Of a DNA stretch of 64,000 nt, positions 23,365-34,367 are shown piece by piece; the stretch's first letter is position 1; each line of letters starts with the position of its first letter. The position numbers and the translations under genes are program-made. This DNA comes from Tricholoma matsutake (lineage: Eukaryota; Basidiomycota; Agaricomycetes; Agaricales; Tricholomataceae): contig AP026549.1 of NCBI GenBank assembly GCA_026075535.2, positions 9,052,001 to 9,116,000 of the forward strand, read 5' to 3'. The notes beneath the pieces were generated by a model. The model saw nothing but the letters and a program-made list of their open reading frames with translations. It was not told the origin of the DNA and searched no databases.

Positions 23365-23561
23365 TGAGAACCCAAGAAACCCCCACTATCTGAACCAAAC
23401 CCCAGCCAAATGACACCTCTGATACCCCCTAAAAAACAATGATTGACCCACTGAACATTGATGCCCTTCATGTTCACTCCCACCCCCATCCCCTTTTGAT
23501 AAAGAATGAATACAAGAAAAACATGGCGACTGGACGATGAGTCATTGACCAGTCACCAAGA

Positions 23562-24002
23562 ATGAACAGACTGCCGGGGCAACCCTCTTGGGAATGCCCA
23601 CACGGAATCACATTCTGGATAAACAGAGATGACTGGATAAAAAGAATATCCTTGACTTGCCCAAGATGCTGCCTCTATGTGCGGAGGAGCACGAAAATGG
23701 ATTTGACCTGGGTAAAAGCACAATTTGAGGAGTGGTGCTTTGAAGAAGAGTTAGATGGCAGCGACTATCTCCCCGAGGAGTTTGTTGTCGACCGCGATGG
23801 TCTAACCCCAGGCAGGAGACCACTAGCGGGAATTAGCCCACTACTGTGGAATGACCTTCAGTGGAATACCCACTATGACAAAGAGAGTGGATTTGAGCTG
23901 GCAAGGCAGCTCTTATTCGGACGACATGGAGAACTGGGGACATTGCTGCGTTCCAGCCGACACCCCCACACACCGACACTCCTGACCACTGAGCACAACT
24001 AG
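23562..24002 (+). CDS. Extra ORF of unknown function between pol and the 3' LTR of Gypsy-2
   Basis: This is an uninterrupted 146-codon frame in the sense direction, 200 bases after the chromodomain stop. Its first part holds CPHGITFWINRDDW and then CPRCC, a spacing that could bind zinc. The second half is acidic and aromatic (QFEEWCFEEELD, SGFELARQLLFG). Unlike pol it contains no TGA, which suggests the region tolerates fewer CGA codons or was under selection later. It matches no Gypsy enzyme I know, and no function can be assigned. Confidence 0.45.
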   Translation: MNRLPGQPSWECPHGITFWINRDDWIKRISLTCPRCCLYVRRSTKMDLTWVKAQFEEWCFEEELDGSDYLPEEFVVDRDGLTPGRRPLAGISPLLWNDLQWNTHYDKESGFELARQLLFGRHGELGTLLRSSRHPHTPTLLTTEHN

Positions 24003-24003
24003 G

Positions 24004-24415
24004 TGCAAACCGATCGTCCGCAAAGACGGTAAACTACTGACCATCCGCAAAGACATTAAACTACCGATCGTCTGCAAAGACGTTAAACTACCGATCGTCT
24101 GCAAAGACGGTAAACTACTGACCGTCCGCAAAGACATTAAACTACCAATCATCCACAAAGATGTTAAACTACCAATCGTCTGCAAAGACATTAAACTACC
24201 GATCGTCTGCAAAGACGTTAAACTACCGATCGTCTGCAAAGACGGTAAACTACTGACCGTCCGCAAAGACATTAAACTACCAATCATCCACAAAGATGTT
24301 AAACTACCAATCGTCCGAAAAGATGTTAAACTACCAATCGTCTGCAAAGACATTAAACTACCAATTGTCTGCAAAGACATTAAACTACCGATCATCTACA
24401 AAGATGTTAAACTAT
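24004..24415 (+). repeat. 27-bp minisatellite in the Gypsy-2 3' region
   Basis: About 15 head-to-tail copies of a 27-bp unit close to TTAAACTACCGATCGTCTGC plus AAAGACG. Neighbouring copies differ mainly by C/T and G/A transitions. It lies between the extra ORF and the polypurine tract, inside the element. The 160-codon frame on the opposite strand is produced by the unit length (9 codons) and is not taken as a gene. Confidence 0.85.
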
Positions 24416-24675
24416 GGTGATTGCCCTTGATACTATGCAAACCCTACACACCCCTCCCCCTCCTGACGACACCACCAACTCCTCGACACCACTGCTAAGG
24501 GCAGTATAGAATGGAAAGAACCCAATCACGGTCCGAGCCTGGACATGAACGATTCCTCCATCGTACCCCTTGACCCCAACCCACCCACATAACCAGACCA
24601 TGCCCGATCAGACCACAAAGGAGAGACAAAGATTTAGGTCAAAGTGTGGAACTTTCGACCATAGCGGGGGGGTAA

Positions 24676-25444
24676 TGTTACAATTTTCCTTGTAACTCAT
24701 GGAACCTGACCGACCCGACCGACACGATGATCCCCTCCAGACAGGAGGCACTACCTGATTCATGCCTAGGGCATGTCCTTGACACCAGACACATGCACAA
24801 CACATGCCGACTGCATGCATTCAATCCCCTTCCCGCGGAAGGCACCCTTGATGCATGATGACTCCATGCACCTGAACCCACACCCACACATGCTGTGATA
24901 CGACAGCCCCTTGACATGAGGTCCGTGACGTTGGACTCTCATGATTGACATGCTGTGGCGCAGCATGTCCTTGACATTGGATCCTTGACATCAGATCCAT
25001 GACATCGGACGCCTCATGCTAGGCATGAGGCTTATCTTTTATTGTTCCCTGACATGCTGCGCTGCAGCACTCTGTGACATCGGATGCCTCATGCAAGGCA
25101 TGAGGCCTACTGTTTCTATTCTTACTTGATATGCATCTACCTTTCCGATTGGACAATAAGGACCTCCCTTGTAGTATAAGTACTGCGACTCGTAGTAGGG
25201 ATGTCCTTAGTTTAGATCTAGGCAATCTACAGCTTTAACTTGTGAACTCGCGAACTTAATTGAAACCACTAAGGAAGCCCCTTAGTGCATGAACCCAAAT
25301 GACTCTATGCAGAAGGCCTGCTAGAGTGCACTATCTCTCTTATGTTGGACGCTCCGAGTAAGACTAGTGCCAAACGACTTGTCGAGGAAGCACCTCGTCA
25401 AACGACATTGACTAGATCGAGTGGTTGAGGCTTCGCCCTTAACA
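24676..25444 (+). repeat. Gypsy-2 3' LTR
   Basis: 769 bp, starting TGTTACAATTTTCC directly after a polypurine stretch (GCGGGGGGGTAA) and ending CCCTTAACA. It keeps the paired GCCTCATGC stem-loops (first at 25011-25031). It has about 80 bp around 24910-25000 that the 5' LTR lacks. Confidence 0.92.
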
Positions 25445-25449
25445 ATAAC

Positions 25450-26085
25450 AAGTCAGATGATCCAAACAAAGTTTGGGATGTGCGAAGTAGTTTCGAGATT
25501 TTGTGATATTTTTAGGGATTGTGAAATGAACTGCAAAGATATTGGTGAGTGATGGAAAGGTTGATAAACGATGTGAGAGGTGAACAACAATGAATACGAG
25601 AGGATGATGATAATATCAAGAGGCAAAATGAGGATGAATGAGTTTTGATGAAATCCAAAGAATTTTCAGACTAAAACTTGTGACTCAAATGATGAGAAGA
25701 GAGTTTTTAGCTCTCCACTACTAATACTATACTTGGAGGACACTTCCCTTGTTATTCATTGTGGATAATACAAGGTTTTTGTAGGTTAAAAAGAGATAGT
25801 ACCAAAAAGGCAATAGTGGGCATGTGGAGAACATAAGGCAAAAGAAAACATATGGACTTCAGGGATGAAGTGATAACCGATATGGAACAATAACCACCAG
25901 TCTAGGGAATGTGGGAGACAATAAATCAAAATATAGACTGTCCTTTTGTTCTAGAATTAGCTAAATATTGCAAAAATTGCAAAAATATTGCAAAACATTG
26001 TGATGTGCCTCGAGGTGACTTGGGGTAGAGGGCCAGTGCTGGCAGGTACAAGTCCTTATGTTTTTTTTTCATTGATTTAGATACA
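25450..26085. other. Flank of Gypsy-2, no gene seen
   Basis: AT-rich sequence with no supported frame. It should be the continuation of the sequence before 13366, but the two sides are too short to identify what Gypsy-2 inserted into. Confidence 0.4.
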
Positions 26086-26835
26086 AACATATTTGACTCA
26101 ATTACAAAAAATATTTTCTTACAAATTTGATTACAAAAAGTTACTTACTTCATTATAAAAATATGTTAAAATTTTCATTACAAAAAGTCACTTACTTTAT
26201 TATAAAAATATGTTACAAATTTGATTATAAACATTTTCTGACTTCATTAAAAAATGTGTTACAAATTTCATTACAAAAGGTTACTGACTATATTACAAAA
26301 AAAGTTATTACTGACTTCATTACAAAAATGTGTTACAAATTTGATTACAAAAAGTTATTAACTTTATTACAAAAATATGTTACAAATTTCATTACAAAAA
26401 GTTACCAACTTCATTACAATTTCATTATAGAAAGTTACTGACTTCATTACAAAAAAGTGTTATAAATTTCATTACATAAGGTTACTGACTTCATTACAAA
26501 AATATGTTACAAATTTCATTACAAAAAGTTACTAACTGCATTACAATTTCATTATAAAAAGTTACTGACTTCATTACATAAAAGTGTTACATACAAATTT
26601 CATTACAAAAGGTTACTGACTTCATTACAAAAATATGTTACAAATTTCATTACAAGAAATTCCTAACATCATTAAAAAATGTGTTACATTTCATTACACA
26701 AAGTCACTAACTGCATTACAATTTCATTACAAAAAGTTCCTAACTTCATTACAATTTCATTATAAAAAGTTACTGACTTCATTATAAACAAGTGTTACAA
26801 ATTTCATTACAAAAGGTTACTTTTTAGCATATATT
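26086..26835. repeat. AT-rich tandem repeat array
   Basis: Degenerate tandem units built from the words CATTACAAAAAGTTACTGACTT and TTACAAAAATATGTTACAAATT (each about 20-25 bases) run for roughly 750 bp. Units are joined in irregular order with frequent single-base changes. A 104-codon frame (26127-26441) is a by-product. Confidence 0.8.
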
Positions 26836-26865
26836 ATCAACACAGCATGTGTGTTAAGCCGAGTC

Positions 26866-27226
26866 TGTAGAAAATCAACCTAGTACAACAAGAGTGAACT
26901 CAGTCTCTGTATAAGTGACTATATTAGTACTGTCCCTAGTACAACAAGAGTGAACTATAAGTACAGTAAGTAATCGATTGCTACTAAATAATAAGTCATT
27001 ACTCACCTCAGTCTCTGTATAAGTGACTGAGGTGATCTGGTATCCATCTACTGTATATATACGAGTCAGGTTAGATAAAGAAGAATGGTACAAAGGTATC
27101 CATGACATGGATACAAACATGCACATCAAAGGGATGCACTAAATATAGGACATGCATCAATTAATGTGCCAAGATCCATATTTGGCAATACAGTGTTTGC
27201 ATGCACTCACGGTGTCATTCTCAACA
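26866..27226 (-). repeat. 3' LTR of the truncated minus-strand Copia
   Basis: 361 bp from TGTAGAAAATC to TTCTCAACA (plus-strand reading). It carries both TTGTACTAGG units and the CCTCAGT/ACTGAGG hairpin. The outer flank is GAGTC. Confidence 0.88.
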
Positions 27227-27244
27227 CTCCTCACCGTGAATACT

Positions 27245-28666
27245 CCTCCTCGCATGGAATCAAGTTAGTGGAGGCCAAGGAAGCCACATAGGTAAGTGAA
27301 TTGTTTGACATCTAGTGCCTTTGTGAACATGTCCACGACATTCTCATGGGTGTTGATGTATGTAAGTTGTAATTCATTTGATTGGACGCGCTCGTGAAGG
27401 AAATGGTATTTGATGTTGACATGCTTAATGTGGGAATGAAGGAGAGGGTCTTCAGATAAGGTCTTGGTAGTAGAGTTATCACAGTAGATTATTGTTGGGG
27501 GTGATTGCTGATGATTGATGGAATGAAGTAATGTTCACAACCAGATACATTCCTTGGCTGTCTCAAAAGCAGCAACATACTCAGCTTCACAGGACAAAGT
27601 TGCAATGACCTTTTGTTTACATGCCATCCATGAGATGGCACCTGAACCAAGGGAGCATATATATCCACCTACACTGTGATGCATATCGAGGCAGTTAGCC
27701 CAATCAGAATCACTAAATGCATGGAGGGATACGAGTTGATCACCACAAAGATGAAGTTGAAGGTCCCTGGTCCCTTTGATGTAATGCACTAGCCTAGTGG
27801 CCACCTGCCAATGTACAAAGGAAAAACAATTGAGGTATTGCAAGAGTTGCTGGATGGCATAGGAAATATTGGGGTGCATACTGATGGCTAAATAGAGTAG
27901 ACAACCACAAGTGACCAGTAAGGGAGCTTGTTGAGTTGAGCCAGGTCCTCCAGACATATAAATTGTCGATCTGCACGGTGTAATTTGGTACCAGGCTCTA
28001 AAGGCGCAGATACCAGATGGGCATCTTTTTGACCAAACTATTTGACAATTTTGTCAATCAGCGCTGTCTGTGATAGTGCAACAGTTCTGTTAGCCCTGTC
28101 CCAGGTGACAGCAACCCCAACAATAAAACATGCCATGCCCAACTTGGAAATTGTCCATACCTTCCTCATCTGATCCTTGAAGCATTCATTTTCGCTCATG
28201 GAGTCTGCAATGGACAGATAGTCATCAATGTGGATGGCTGCAATAATAGTCCCAGAGTCTGACTTGTGGTAGTACACGCAGGATTCACAAGATAAGCGAG
28301 TGAACCCCCAATTGATCATTTGGGTGTTGAGGGTTTGATTCCATATCCGTCCACTTTGTTTCATGCCATACAAACTGCATTATAGTTGCCAAATCCAGTC
28401 CTCTTTACTGGGTTCCTGAAATCCAGCAGGTTGTTCCATGTATTGCACTTCATTGTCCAGCAGTAACCCATAGAGGAATGCCATTTTGACATGTATCTGT
28501 TGTGTGTCCCAACCAACAGATGCCGCTAAATGAAGGAGTATCCTCCATGATTCCATGCGTGCAGTCAGTGAGGTAGTCTTAGTATAGTCTTTGCCATAGA
28601 TTTGTTCAAAACCCTTGAAAACCAGATGGACCTTCCACCTGACAGCCTTCCCAGTCTCATCATGCT
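27245..28666 (-). pseudogene. Copia reverse transcriptase and RNase H fragment
   Basis: Minus-strand frames (28666-28380, 28373-28038, 27957-27535) give the Copia RT from DETGKAVRWKV through MAFLYGLL, then IHIDDYLS (catalytic VDD, here IDD), and RNase H with SCEAEYVAAFETAKEC. It contains several frameshifts and stops. Compared with Copia #1 it has a Val-to-Ile change beside the catalytic Asp pair. Confidence 0.85.
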
Positions 28667-28743
28667 TAGTGATTGTCACAGGTAACCTGTGGGTAAATAT
28701 TTGGTACCCATACCTGAGGGTATGAGGGTACAAAATACCCTCG
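28667..28743 (-). mobile_element. hAT terminus (right end) inserted in Copia RT
   Basis: In the Copia sense direction this ends GTGACAATCACTA and is followed by AGCATGAT, which begins the remaining RT. Other Copia copies (55491-55498, 57546-57553) have AGCATGAT followed by the opposite end, TAGTGATTATCAC. Together these give an 8-bp target duplication and 13-bp terminal repeats with one mismatch, as in hAT elements. Only 77 bp remain before the Copia #1 LTR. Confidence 0.75.
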
Positions 28744-29105
28744 TGTTGAGAATGACACCATGAGCGCATACAAATGCCAGATTGCCATATATGGATCTAG
28801 GCACATATTTGATGTGTGCCCTATATTTAGTGCATCCCTTTGAGATGCGTGTTTGTATCCATGTCGTGGATACCTTTATACAATTCTTCTTTATCTAATG
28901 TGGATCGTATATATACAGTAGATAGATATCTGATCACCTCAGTTGCTTATACAAAGACTGAGGTGAGTACTGACATTATTATTTAGTAGTGAATGGTTAC
29001 TTACTGCACTTACAGTTCACTCTTATTGTACTAGGTACAGTACTAATATAGTTGCTTATACAAAGACTGAGTTCACTCTTATTGTACTAGGATTGTTTTT
29101 CTACA
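28744..29105 (+). repeat. Copia #1 5' LTR
   Basis: It runs from TGTTGAGAATGACACC to TTTTTCTACA. A TATA-like GTATATATACAG occurs near 28907, followed by the CCTCAGT/ACTGAGG hairpin and the duplicated TTGTACTAGG unit. Confidence 0.92.
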
Positions 29106-29116
29106 GGTTATGGGCC
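29106..29116 (+). promoter_or_regulatory. Primer-binding site complementary to the initiator tRNA-Met anticodon arm
   Basis: GGTTATGGGCC directly follows the LTR. It is complementary to GGCCCATAACC, the anticodon-loop segment of many eukaryotic initiator tRNA-Met genes. Drosophila copia is known to prime from a 5' half of this tRNA cut in the anticodon loop. The same 11 bases follow the 5' LTR of Copia #2 (52158-52168) and Copia #3 (60870-60880, minus). Confidence 0.7.
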
Positions 29117-29321
29117 ACTCCTGTCACTGTTAGACAATGGTAGAAAACCTCCTAGCCACTCGACATTTACCTACGTCACTTTTGATTGGACCGCTAGATC
29201 ACTTAGATCTCGGATCACAACTTAACGGAATCAGACTTCCCGACCTGTTTACCTTCCCTTTGTCTTTTGACATCATTCTACTTACCGCTTGTCTGCTATT
29301 ACCACTCTTACTTTTCTCAGT

Positions 29322-30443
29322 ATGACTGCTGAAACAAACCCACCATCTATTTCTCTCATCAAATTATCAGTTCAATATTCGGGGGAGAAGTTGGATAAAC
29401 TCAAATCTAATTACAAAGAATGGTGCAAGGAAATCATGATCGCTCTCTCGTTGAATGGACTCTACAAATATGTGACTGGCAATATTACCTCACCTGTATC
29501 TACAGAAACTCGTGCTGTTGCAAACTGGGCAGCTAACTCACATCTGGCATATGTGTTTCTCGCTTCCAGTGTTTCCCCATCCGAACGACCATTCCTTGAT
29601 ATCAGGAAGGGCCCCGATGTGAATTGGAAGACCCTTCAGGATCGTCATCAAAAGGAAGGTCCAGTCCACCAGGTCCAACTGCTCCAACAGGTGCTTTCCA
29701 TCCAATGCTCAAAGGATGTACCACTCCCCAAAATGGCGGAGAAGATTTGCACTCTCATTGAATGTGCTTTTGCCATGGGGGACATAAAAGCAGACCTTCT
29801 CTGTTGTATCGCCCTCCTTAACTCACTTAGCAACAACTTCCCACATGCACGATCCATCATATCCCATGACATCACCACCTCAACCGCCAGGTCCCCATAC
29901 GGATCAAAGGATATCTGCCTGTTCCTAGAGAACAAACAGTCACTTCTCGAGAATGACCAGCATAACGATTCCTGCTCCACCATTGCATTTACTGCTCGAG
30001 TCAAACCCAACAAATTGCTTAACGTACCCACCTGCGGAAACCCTGTCTGTAAAAGGACTGGGCATACTATGGAGTACTGCATCAAGCCTGGAGGCAGCAT
30101 GGCCAGGAAGACCATCGATGAATCCAAAGCTGCACAGAAGTTGGCACTTGAGAAGAAGGCACCGGGTTCTACTAGTTCCAAGATCCCAATTATGGTAAAG
30201 GATGTTAATGGACATGCTTTCATGGTCATGGTTGACTCTGAACCTCCTCCGCCTGTTGCCCCCCACACTGAATTTGCTGGCCTTGCATGCGACCCCATTC
30301 CTGCTGCTTCCATCAAAGAAGTCGAATACAAGGGATGGATTGTTGTTGAGGAGGAGGCGTCTACTAACCTCAACTGGGACCAATACACATCCATGCATAC
30401 CGATGGTGCGTTCACCATCGAACCACTTAATCAAACCCATTGA
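29322..30443 (+). pseudogene. Copia #1 gag
   Basis: The frame from the ATG at 29322 encodes a Copia-type Gag (UBN2-like region, LKSNYKEWCKEIMIAL) ending in a zinc knuckle, CGNPVCKRTGHTMEYC. Its spacing is C-x4-C-x4-H-x4-C, two residues longer than the usual first gap. It ends in TGA at 30441. The aligned codon in Copia #3 is CGA, and there the frame continues into the protease. Confidence 0.85.
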
Positions 30444-32276
30444 TCTCACCTTTCATTGGATGACCATCCTTTTATTATTGACTCTGGTGCAACTGTACAG
30501 ATATCACCTGATAGATTGGACTTCCTCACCCTTTGTCCAACTCAACCACATACCGTCAGAGGGGTGGGAGGTTCCTCAATTGCTGCCATCGGCATCGGGG
30601 ATATTAAACTCCAAATAGCCTGAGGCACATCAATCCTCTTACATAACGCGCTTTATATCCCAAACTCGACTGTCCAACTCATTTCTGTAGGAGTATTGGC
30701 TGATGACTCAAATGTTGCCATGCACTTTGATAACACTGACTGTTGGATCACTGACAAGTCCACTGGTGCACTGGTTGCACGTGGATCCAGACTCTCCAAG
30801 AAACTTTATTCACTCAACCTCCACTCTGCCACTGTTGACCACACCTTTTCTGTACACAAATCCCCAAATTTGGAAACTTGGCACCGCCATCTTGGCCATG
30901 CCAATTACCAATCCATCTGGGACATGGCCAAGAAAGGGACACTCACAGGTGTGCCTCTTGTTGACTCACCAAAACTGCCTAAGTGCGAATCTTGTGTGCT
31001 TGGAAAACAGACAAAGATGCCTGTTCCAAAAAACGTGAGGGGCCTGGTCATAAGGTGACAAGGAAGTTACAAAAAGTATGGGTTGACTTGTCAGGACTGC
31101 ATGCCATAAAGTCTCATACTGGGAATTCATATGTAATGCACATAGTTGATGACTATACCTCTTTTTCTTGGTCAATACCCCTTCGCAACAAAGATGACTC
31201 TTTTCCTGAACTTAAAGCCTGGGAACTCGCCCGAGAAACTGAAACAGGTCTTAAAGTCGAAATCTACATCACTGATAATGGGGAACTTAAGTCACACGAA
31301 ATGGAGGCCTGGTTGAAGACTCGGGGAACAGAACAACATTTTACTGCTCCCCATACCTCTGCGCACATTGGGCATGTTGAACGTATGCACAGGACACTCA
31401 TGGCTAAGGCCCATACAATGCACATTTACTCCAGATTACCAGCATATTTATGGGACAAATTCTACCTAACGGCTTCCCATTTACATGCAAAGACCACTAC
31501 TCGCTCCCTCAAAGGAACTATGCCTTGGGAACTTTGGTTTGAACAAAAACCCAACTACTCTTACTTGTGAGAAATCAGTTGCTGAGCTTTTGTTCTTATC
31601 CCCAGGAAGGACAACCCCAAATACTTGAATGCTCCATTGAATGCATGTTGGTGGGGTATGATCCAAAATCAAAATCGTATCAATGCTATAACCATACGAC
31701 ATGAAAAATCCATAGTTCCTATCACGTTAGATTCCTTGAAAGTCATGATGGTCACTCACCACCTACACCCACCATGGAAGACGGGGAGGTCGAGACTGAA
31801 GTCCCCACATCAAGCTTCAGCCCTCTACCCCTGGATAATGAGGATGATGAAGATCCAACCATTGATGGTGACCCTCCAGATGGGGGTGATCACAATACAA
31901 GTATACAACAAGTTCCATCACATACACCCCTCCTACGCCATTCTTTGTGCACAACCATTCCCACTGAAAAGAATCCCAGTGGTGGACCAATTGTCACCAG
32001 AACTGTCGCTGCTGTCAGAGAATCCCAGGAGAGTGCCGCACGAGTTAAGGAAGCACGATGAGAACACCGAGCAGCAACATTAGCCGCCCAGACTGATCAC
32101 CCACCAGATCCAGCGATCGATCATGATCATGACGTCATTGGGGAAATCCGACAGTCATTCAGTAACCTTGATCTCGGTGATCAAGCACATCAATTCCAGG
32201 CCCTGATTTCAGAAATGACAGATTTTGATCCAGAATCACTTCAATTCGAGGATGATCCCCGAACATGGGAGGAGGC
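30444..32276 (+). pseudogene. Copia #1 protease and integrase
   Basis: The protease motif FIIDSGATVQIS is near 30473. The integrase zinc domain (HRHLGHANYQ and CESCVLGKQ) spans about 30880-31012. The DDE core includes VDLSG, ITDNGELK near 31270 and HVERMHRT near 31373, so all three acidic residues are kept. Stops (30622, 31568, 31581) and frameshifts (near 31037 and 31620) disable it. It ends at the Gypsy-1 insertion. Confidence 0.85.
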
Positions 32277-32985
32277 TGTCAAGAACCGTTCCTTGCCCAA
32301 TTGGAACCCGCACCCATCCGATCCTTTTCTGCACCTCGAACCCGACTTTTGTCTATGCCTTCCAATTTCATTCCCGGCTGCCTTGCACTGCCCACACTGC
32401 TGTGCACCAGGCCGCCTTGTACAGCATCCACGGCTGCCTTCCCAAGGCTGCCATCTAGTTTTGCAAATTTGACTACGGATTCCTGTGCGGCCTCCGCTAG
32501 GTAATTTATCTATGCAGTTGAGACACTGCCGCAGTTCCCATTTCCATCCCACTTTTATTCCAGACTCTAGTATTTAAGTTTAGCTAGTTTTGCCTTGTAT
32601 TCCTCAGTTCGTATATCGACATAGACTTGACTTTATCCTGCCAATCTAAAACCTCCTTCTACTCCAACCCCTGTCATCTAAGAGTCTGAACTCCATTCGA
32701 CTCAACCTCTAGTCTCCCTCTGAAGTTCTAGTCCCATCTGAACTTAACCTAAGTCCCTCCGTACTCCTCCCCGCTTTTACCTGCACTTTCCTGCTCCTAC
32801 CTCTAAACCTTCGACTTGAAATTAGGACACCAGACGAGGTGAAGGGTGCAACCTCTTACAAGCTGAAGCCAAGTCCTTTCCGTTTCCCCTCCCGCAGAAT
32901 CCGCATCGACCCGACAATCTTCTGCTATCATCACCCGCAGTGTCTGGTCAGATTCTGAAGTGGCCTCTAGGATCAGTTCTTAACA
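32277..32985 (+). repeat. Gypsy-1 5' LTR
   Basis: 709 bp from TGTCAAGAACC to GTTCTTAACA. It contains a 34-bp segment near 32378-32415 (second copy of a CTGCCTTG/CCGCCTTG word) that the 3' LTR lacks. Otherwise it differs mostly by transitions. Confidence 0.92.
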
Positions 32986-33025
32986 GTATATATGAACTCA
33001 CACTTCACTCGTCTCTTCTCATCTT

Positions 33026-34367
33026 ATGACCCCAACCGAAACTCGCCAGTGCACAACCAGGAATTCCCAATGCGCCGGTACTATTCCAGGGATCTCTGCA
33101 ATCCAGCGATCCACCCTTTCCGACCCTCGACCCGCTACTATGTTTAGAGTGTCTTCCAGACCCTCAAACATCTTCTGACAAATCGGCTCAGGAGCCCCCT
33201 CAATCAGTGCCAATCTCATGTCCACCCGTGCCCCGCAACCTTCTGGCAACCCAGAAGGTTTTTGATCAAGAACTCCCCTTGAGTACATAGGGGGCATTGA
33301 CCAGCCTGAACCCTATGGGTTGGAAGATCGTGGTCTAGAGGACAGACCTCCCAGCAGACCCGATGACCCTAGCAGTCTGGATGGCCCTGGGGGTGACCCC
33401 AATCCCAATGATCCTGACAATCAACCTCCCGCAGGGGGAAACCCTGATCCAGGGGATAATGTTCTTTACAACCTCTCGGAGAGTATCCGCACCCTCCGAC
33501 AAAGCAACGCACCCAAGACCGAGAAAATCAAAGTTCGCAACCCTGACACTTTCGATGGCTCCAACCCAAAGAAACTTAGAGACTTTCTAGTCTCGTGTAA
33601 TCTTCATTTCCGTGACCGCCCACACATATTTTCCTCTGATGAGAAAAAGATCATATTTATCCTTTCTTATCTTAAAGGATCAGCTCTCAGTTGGTTTGAA
33701 CCTGGTCTTAATGACCCAACAGATTCCGCACACTGGATGTGGGACTATGAGGCTTTCCTCGCCGAGCTGGAAAGTAACTTTGGTCCACATAACCCAGTCG
33801 GAGATGCGGAAAAAGCTCTCTCTGACTTAGCAATGAAGAAAGGTGGTCACATCATGAAATATAACGTTGACTTCTGGGAATTAGCTTCTAGGGTCAACTG
33901 GAATGAAGCAGCCCTTCATGACCGCTATTTCCGTGGTCTTCCGCTCCGACTTTGTATAGAAGTTCTTTGGGGTGGTAAACCCAACACCCTTGCAGGACTG
34001 CGACAATATCTATTGGATGCAGGAGGATGAATCCTGTTTCAAAACAAAGAATTCCAGTAACTCTAGTCGGAAGGAGTCTTTCCCGCTGACAAACCAAGCC
34101 ACTTCAAACTCCGCTCGTGGTAACACCTCCAACCAGCAGTCTTCCGCGACAAAGAACACTTCCCAGGACAAGCCCAAGTTGTCCATCTCCGATAAGTTGG
34201 GGAAGAATGGCAAGCTTACTGGGGAGGAATGAGAACGTCGCATGAGAGAACGACTTTGTCTCTACTGCAGTGAGGAAGGGCACATAGCAGGAAACTGCCC
34301 AAAATCCAAAGCCGCAAAAGCTCGTGCGTCCACTGTCATTTCTGAGACTATGGACTCGGAAAAATAG
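33026..34367 (+). pseudogene. Gypsy-1 gag
   Basis: The frame starts with the ATG at 33026, 40 bases inside the 5' LTR. A Pro/Gly-rich leader comes first, then a capsid-type gag domain (KKLRDFLVSCNLHFRDRP, AHWMWDYEAFLAELESNFG). A one-base frameshift near 34020 follows, and then the zinc knuckle CLYCSEEGHIAGNCP (C-x2-C-x4-H-x4-C) near 34258-34300. TGA stops occur at 33176, 33259 and 34230. The TAG at 34365 probably interrupts a continuous Gag-Pol frame. Confidence 0.85.

Larger units (their letters stand above)
13371..25444 (+). mobile_element. Gypsy-2, full-length chromodomain LTR retrotransposon with nested insertion
   Basis: Two direct LTRs bound the element and ATAAC is duplicated exactly at 13366-13370 and 25445-25449. 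The internal order is gag, aspartic protease, reverse transcriptase, RNase H, integrase, chromodomain, an extra sense ORF, a minisatellite and a G-rich polypurine tract just before the 3' LTR. The span is 12,074 bp, of which 3,704 bp (14693-18396) is a foreign LTR element lying in gag. The coding part carries at least ten in-frame TGA stops, so the copy is inactive, although its ends and order are fully preserved. Confidence 0.93.
26866..28666 (-). mobile_element. Truncated minus-strand Copia copy (3' half)
   Basis: The 3' LTR is 26866-27226 and coding sequence runs from it up to 28666. Everything upstream (LTR, gag, integrase) is missing. At 28667 a hAT terminus begins, and at 28744 the plus-strand Copia #1 starts. 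The LTR is closest to the one at 51797-52157 (shared ACAACAAGAG variant). Confidence 0.85.

Noticed and set aside
23913..24395. 160-codon minus-strand frame with 9-residue repeats
   Set aside because: It is created by the 27-bp repeat and has no start context or flanking coding sequence.
24004..24415. Regularly spaced 27-bp repeats resembling a CRISPR array
   Set aside because: The copies are contiguous with no unique spacers, lie inside a retrotransposon, and the genome is eukaryotic. It is a minisatellite.
29648..30449. Minus-strand frames of 256 and 169 codons opposite Copia #1 gag (and the same opposite Copia #3)
   Set aside because: They mirror the gag frame, carry no domain, and recur wherever gag occurs.
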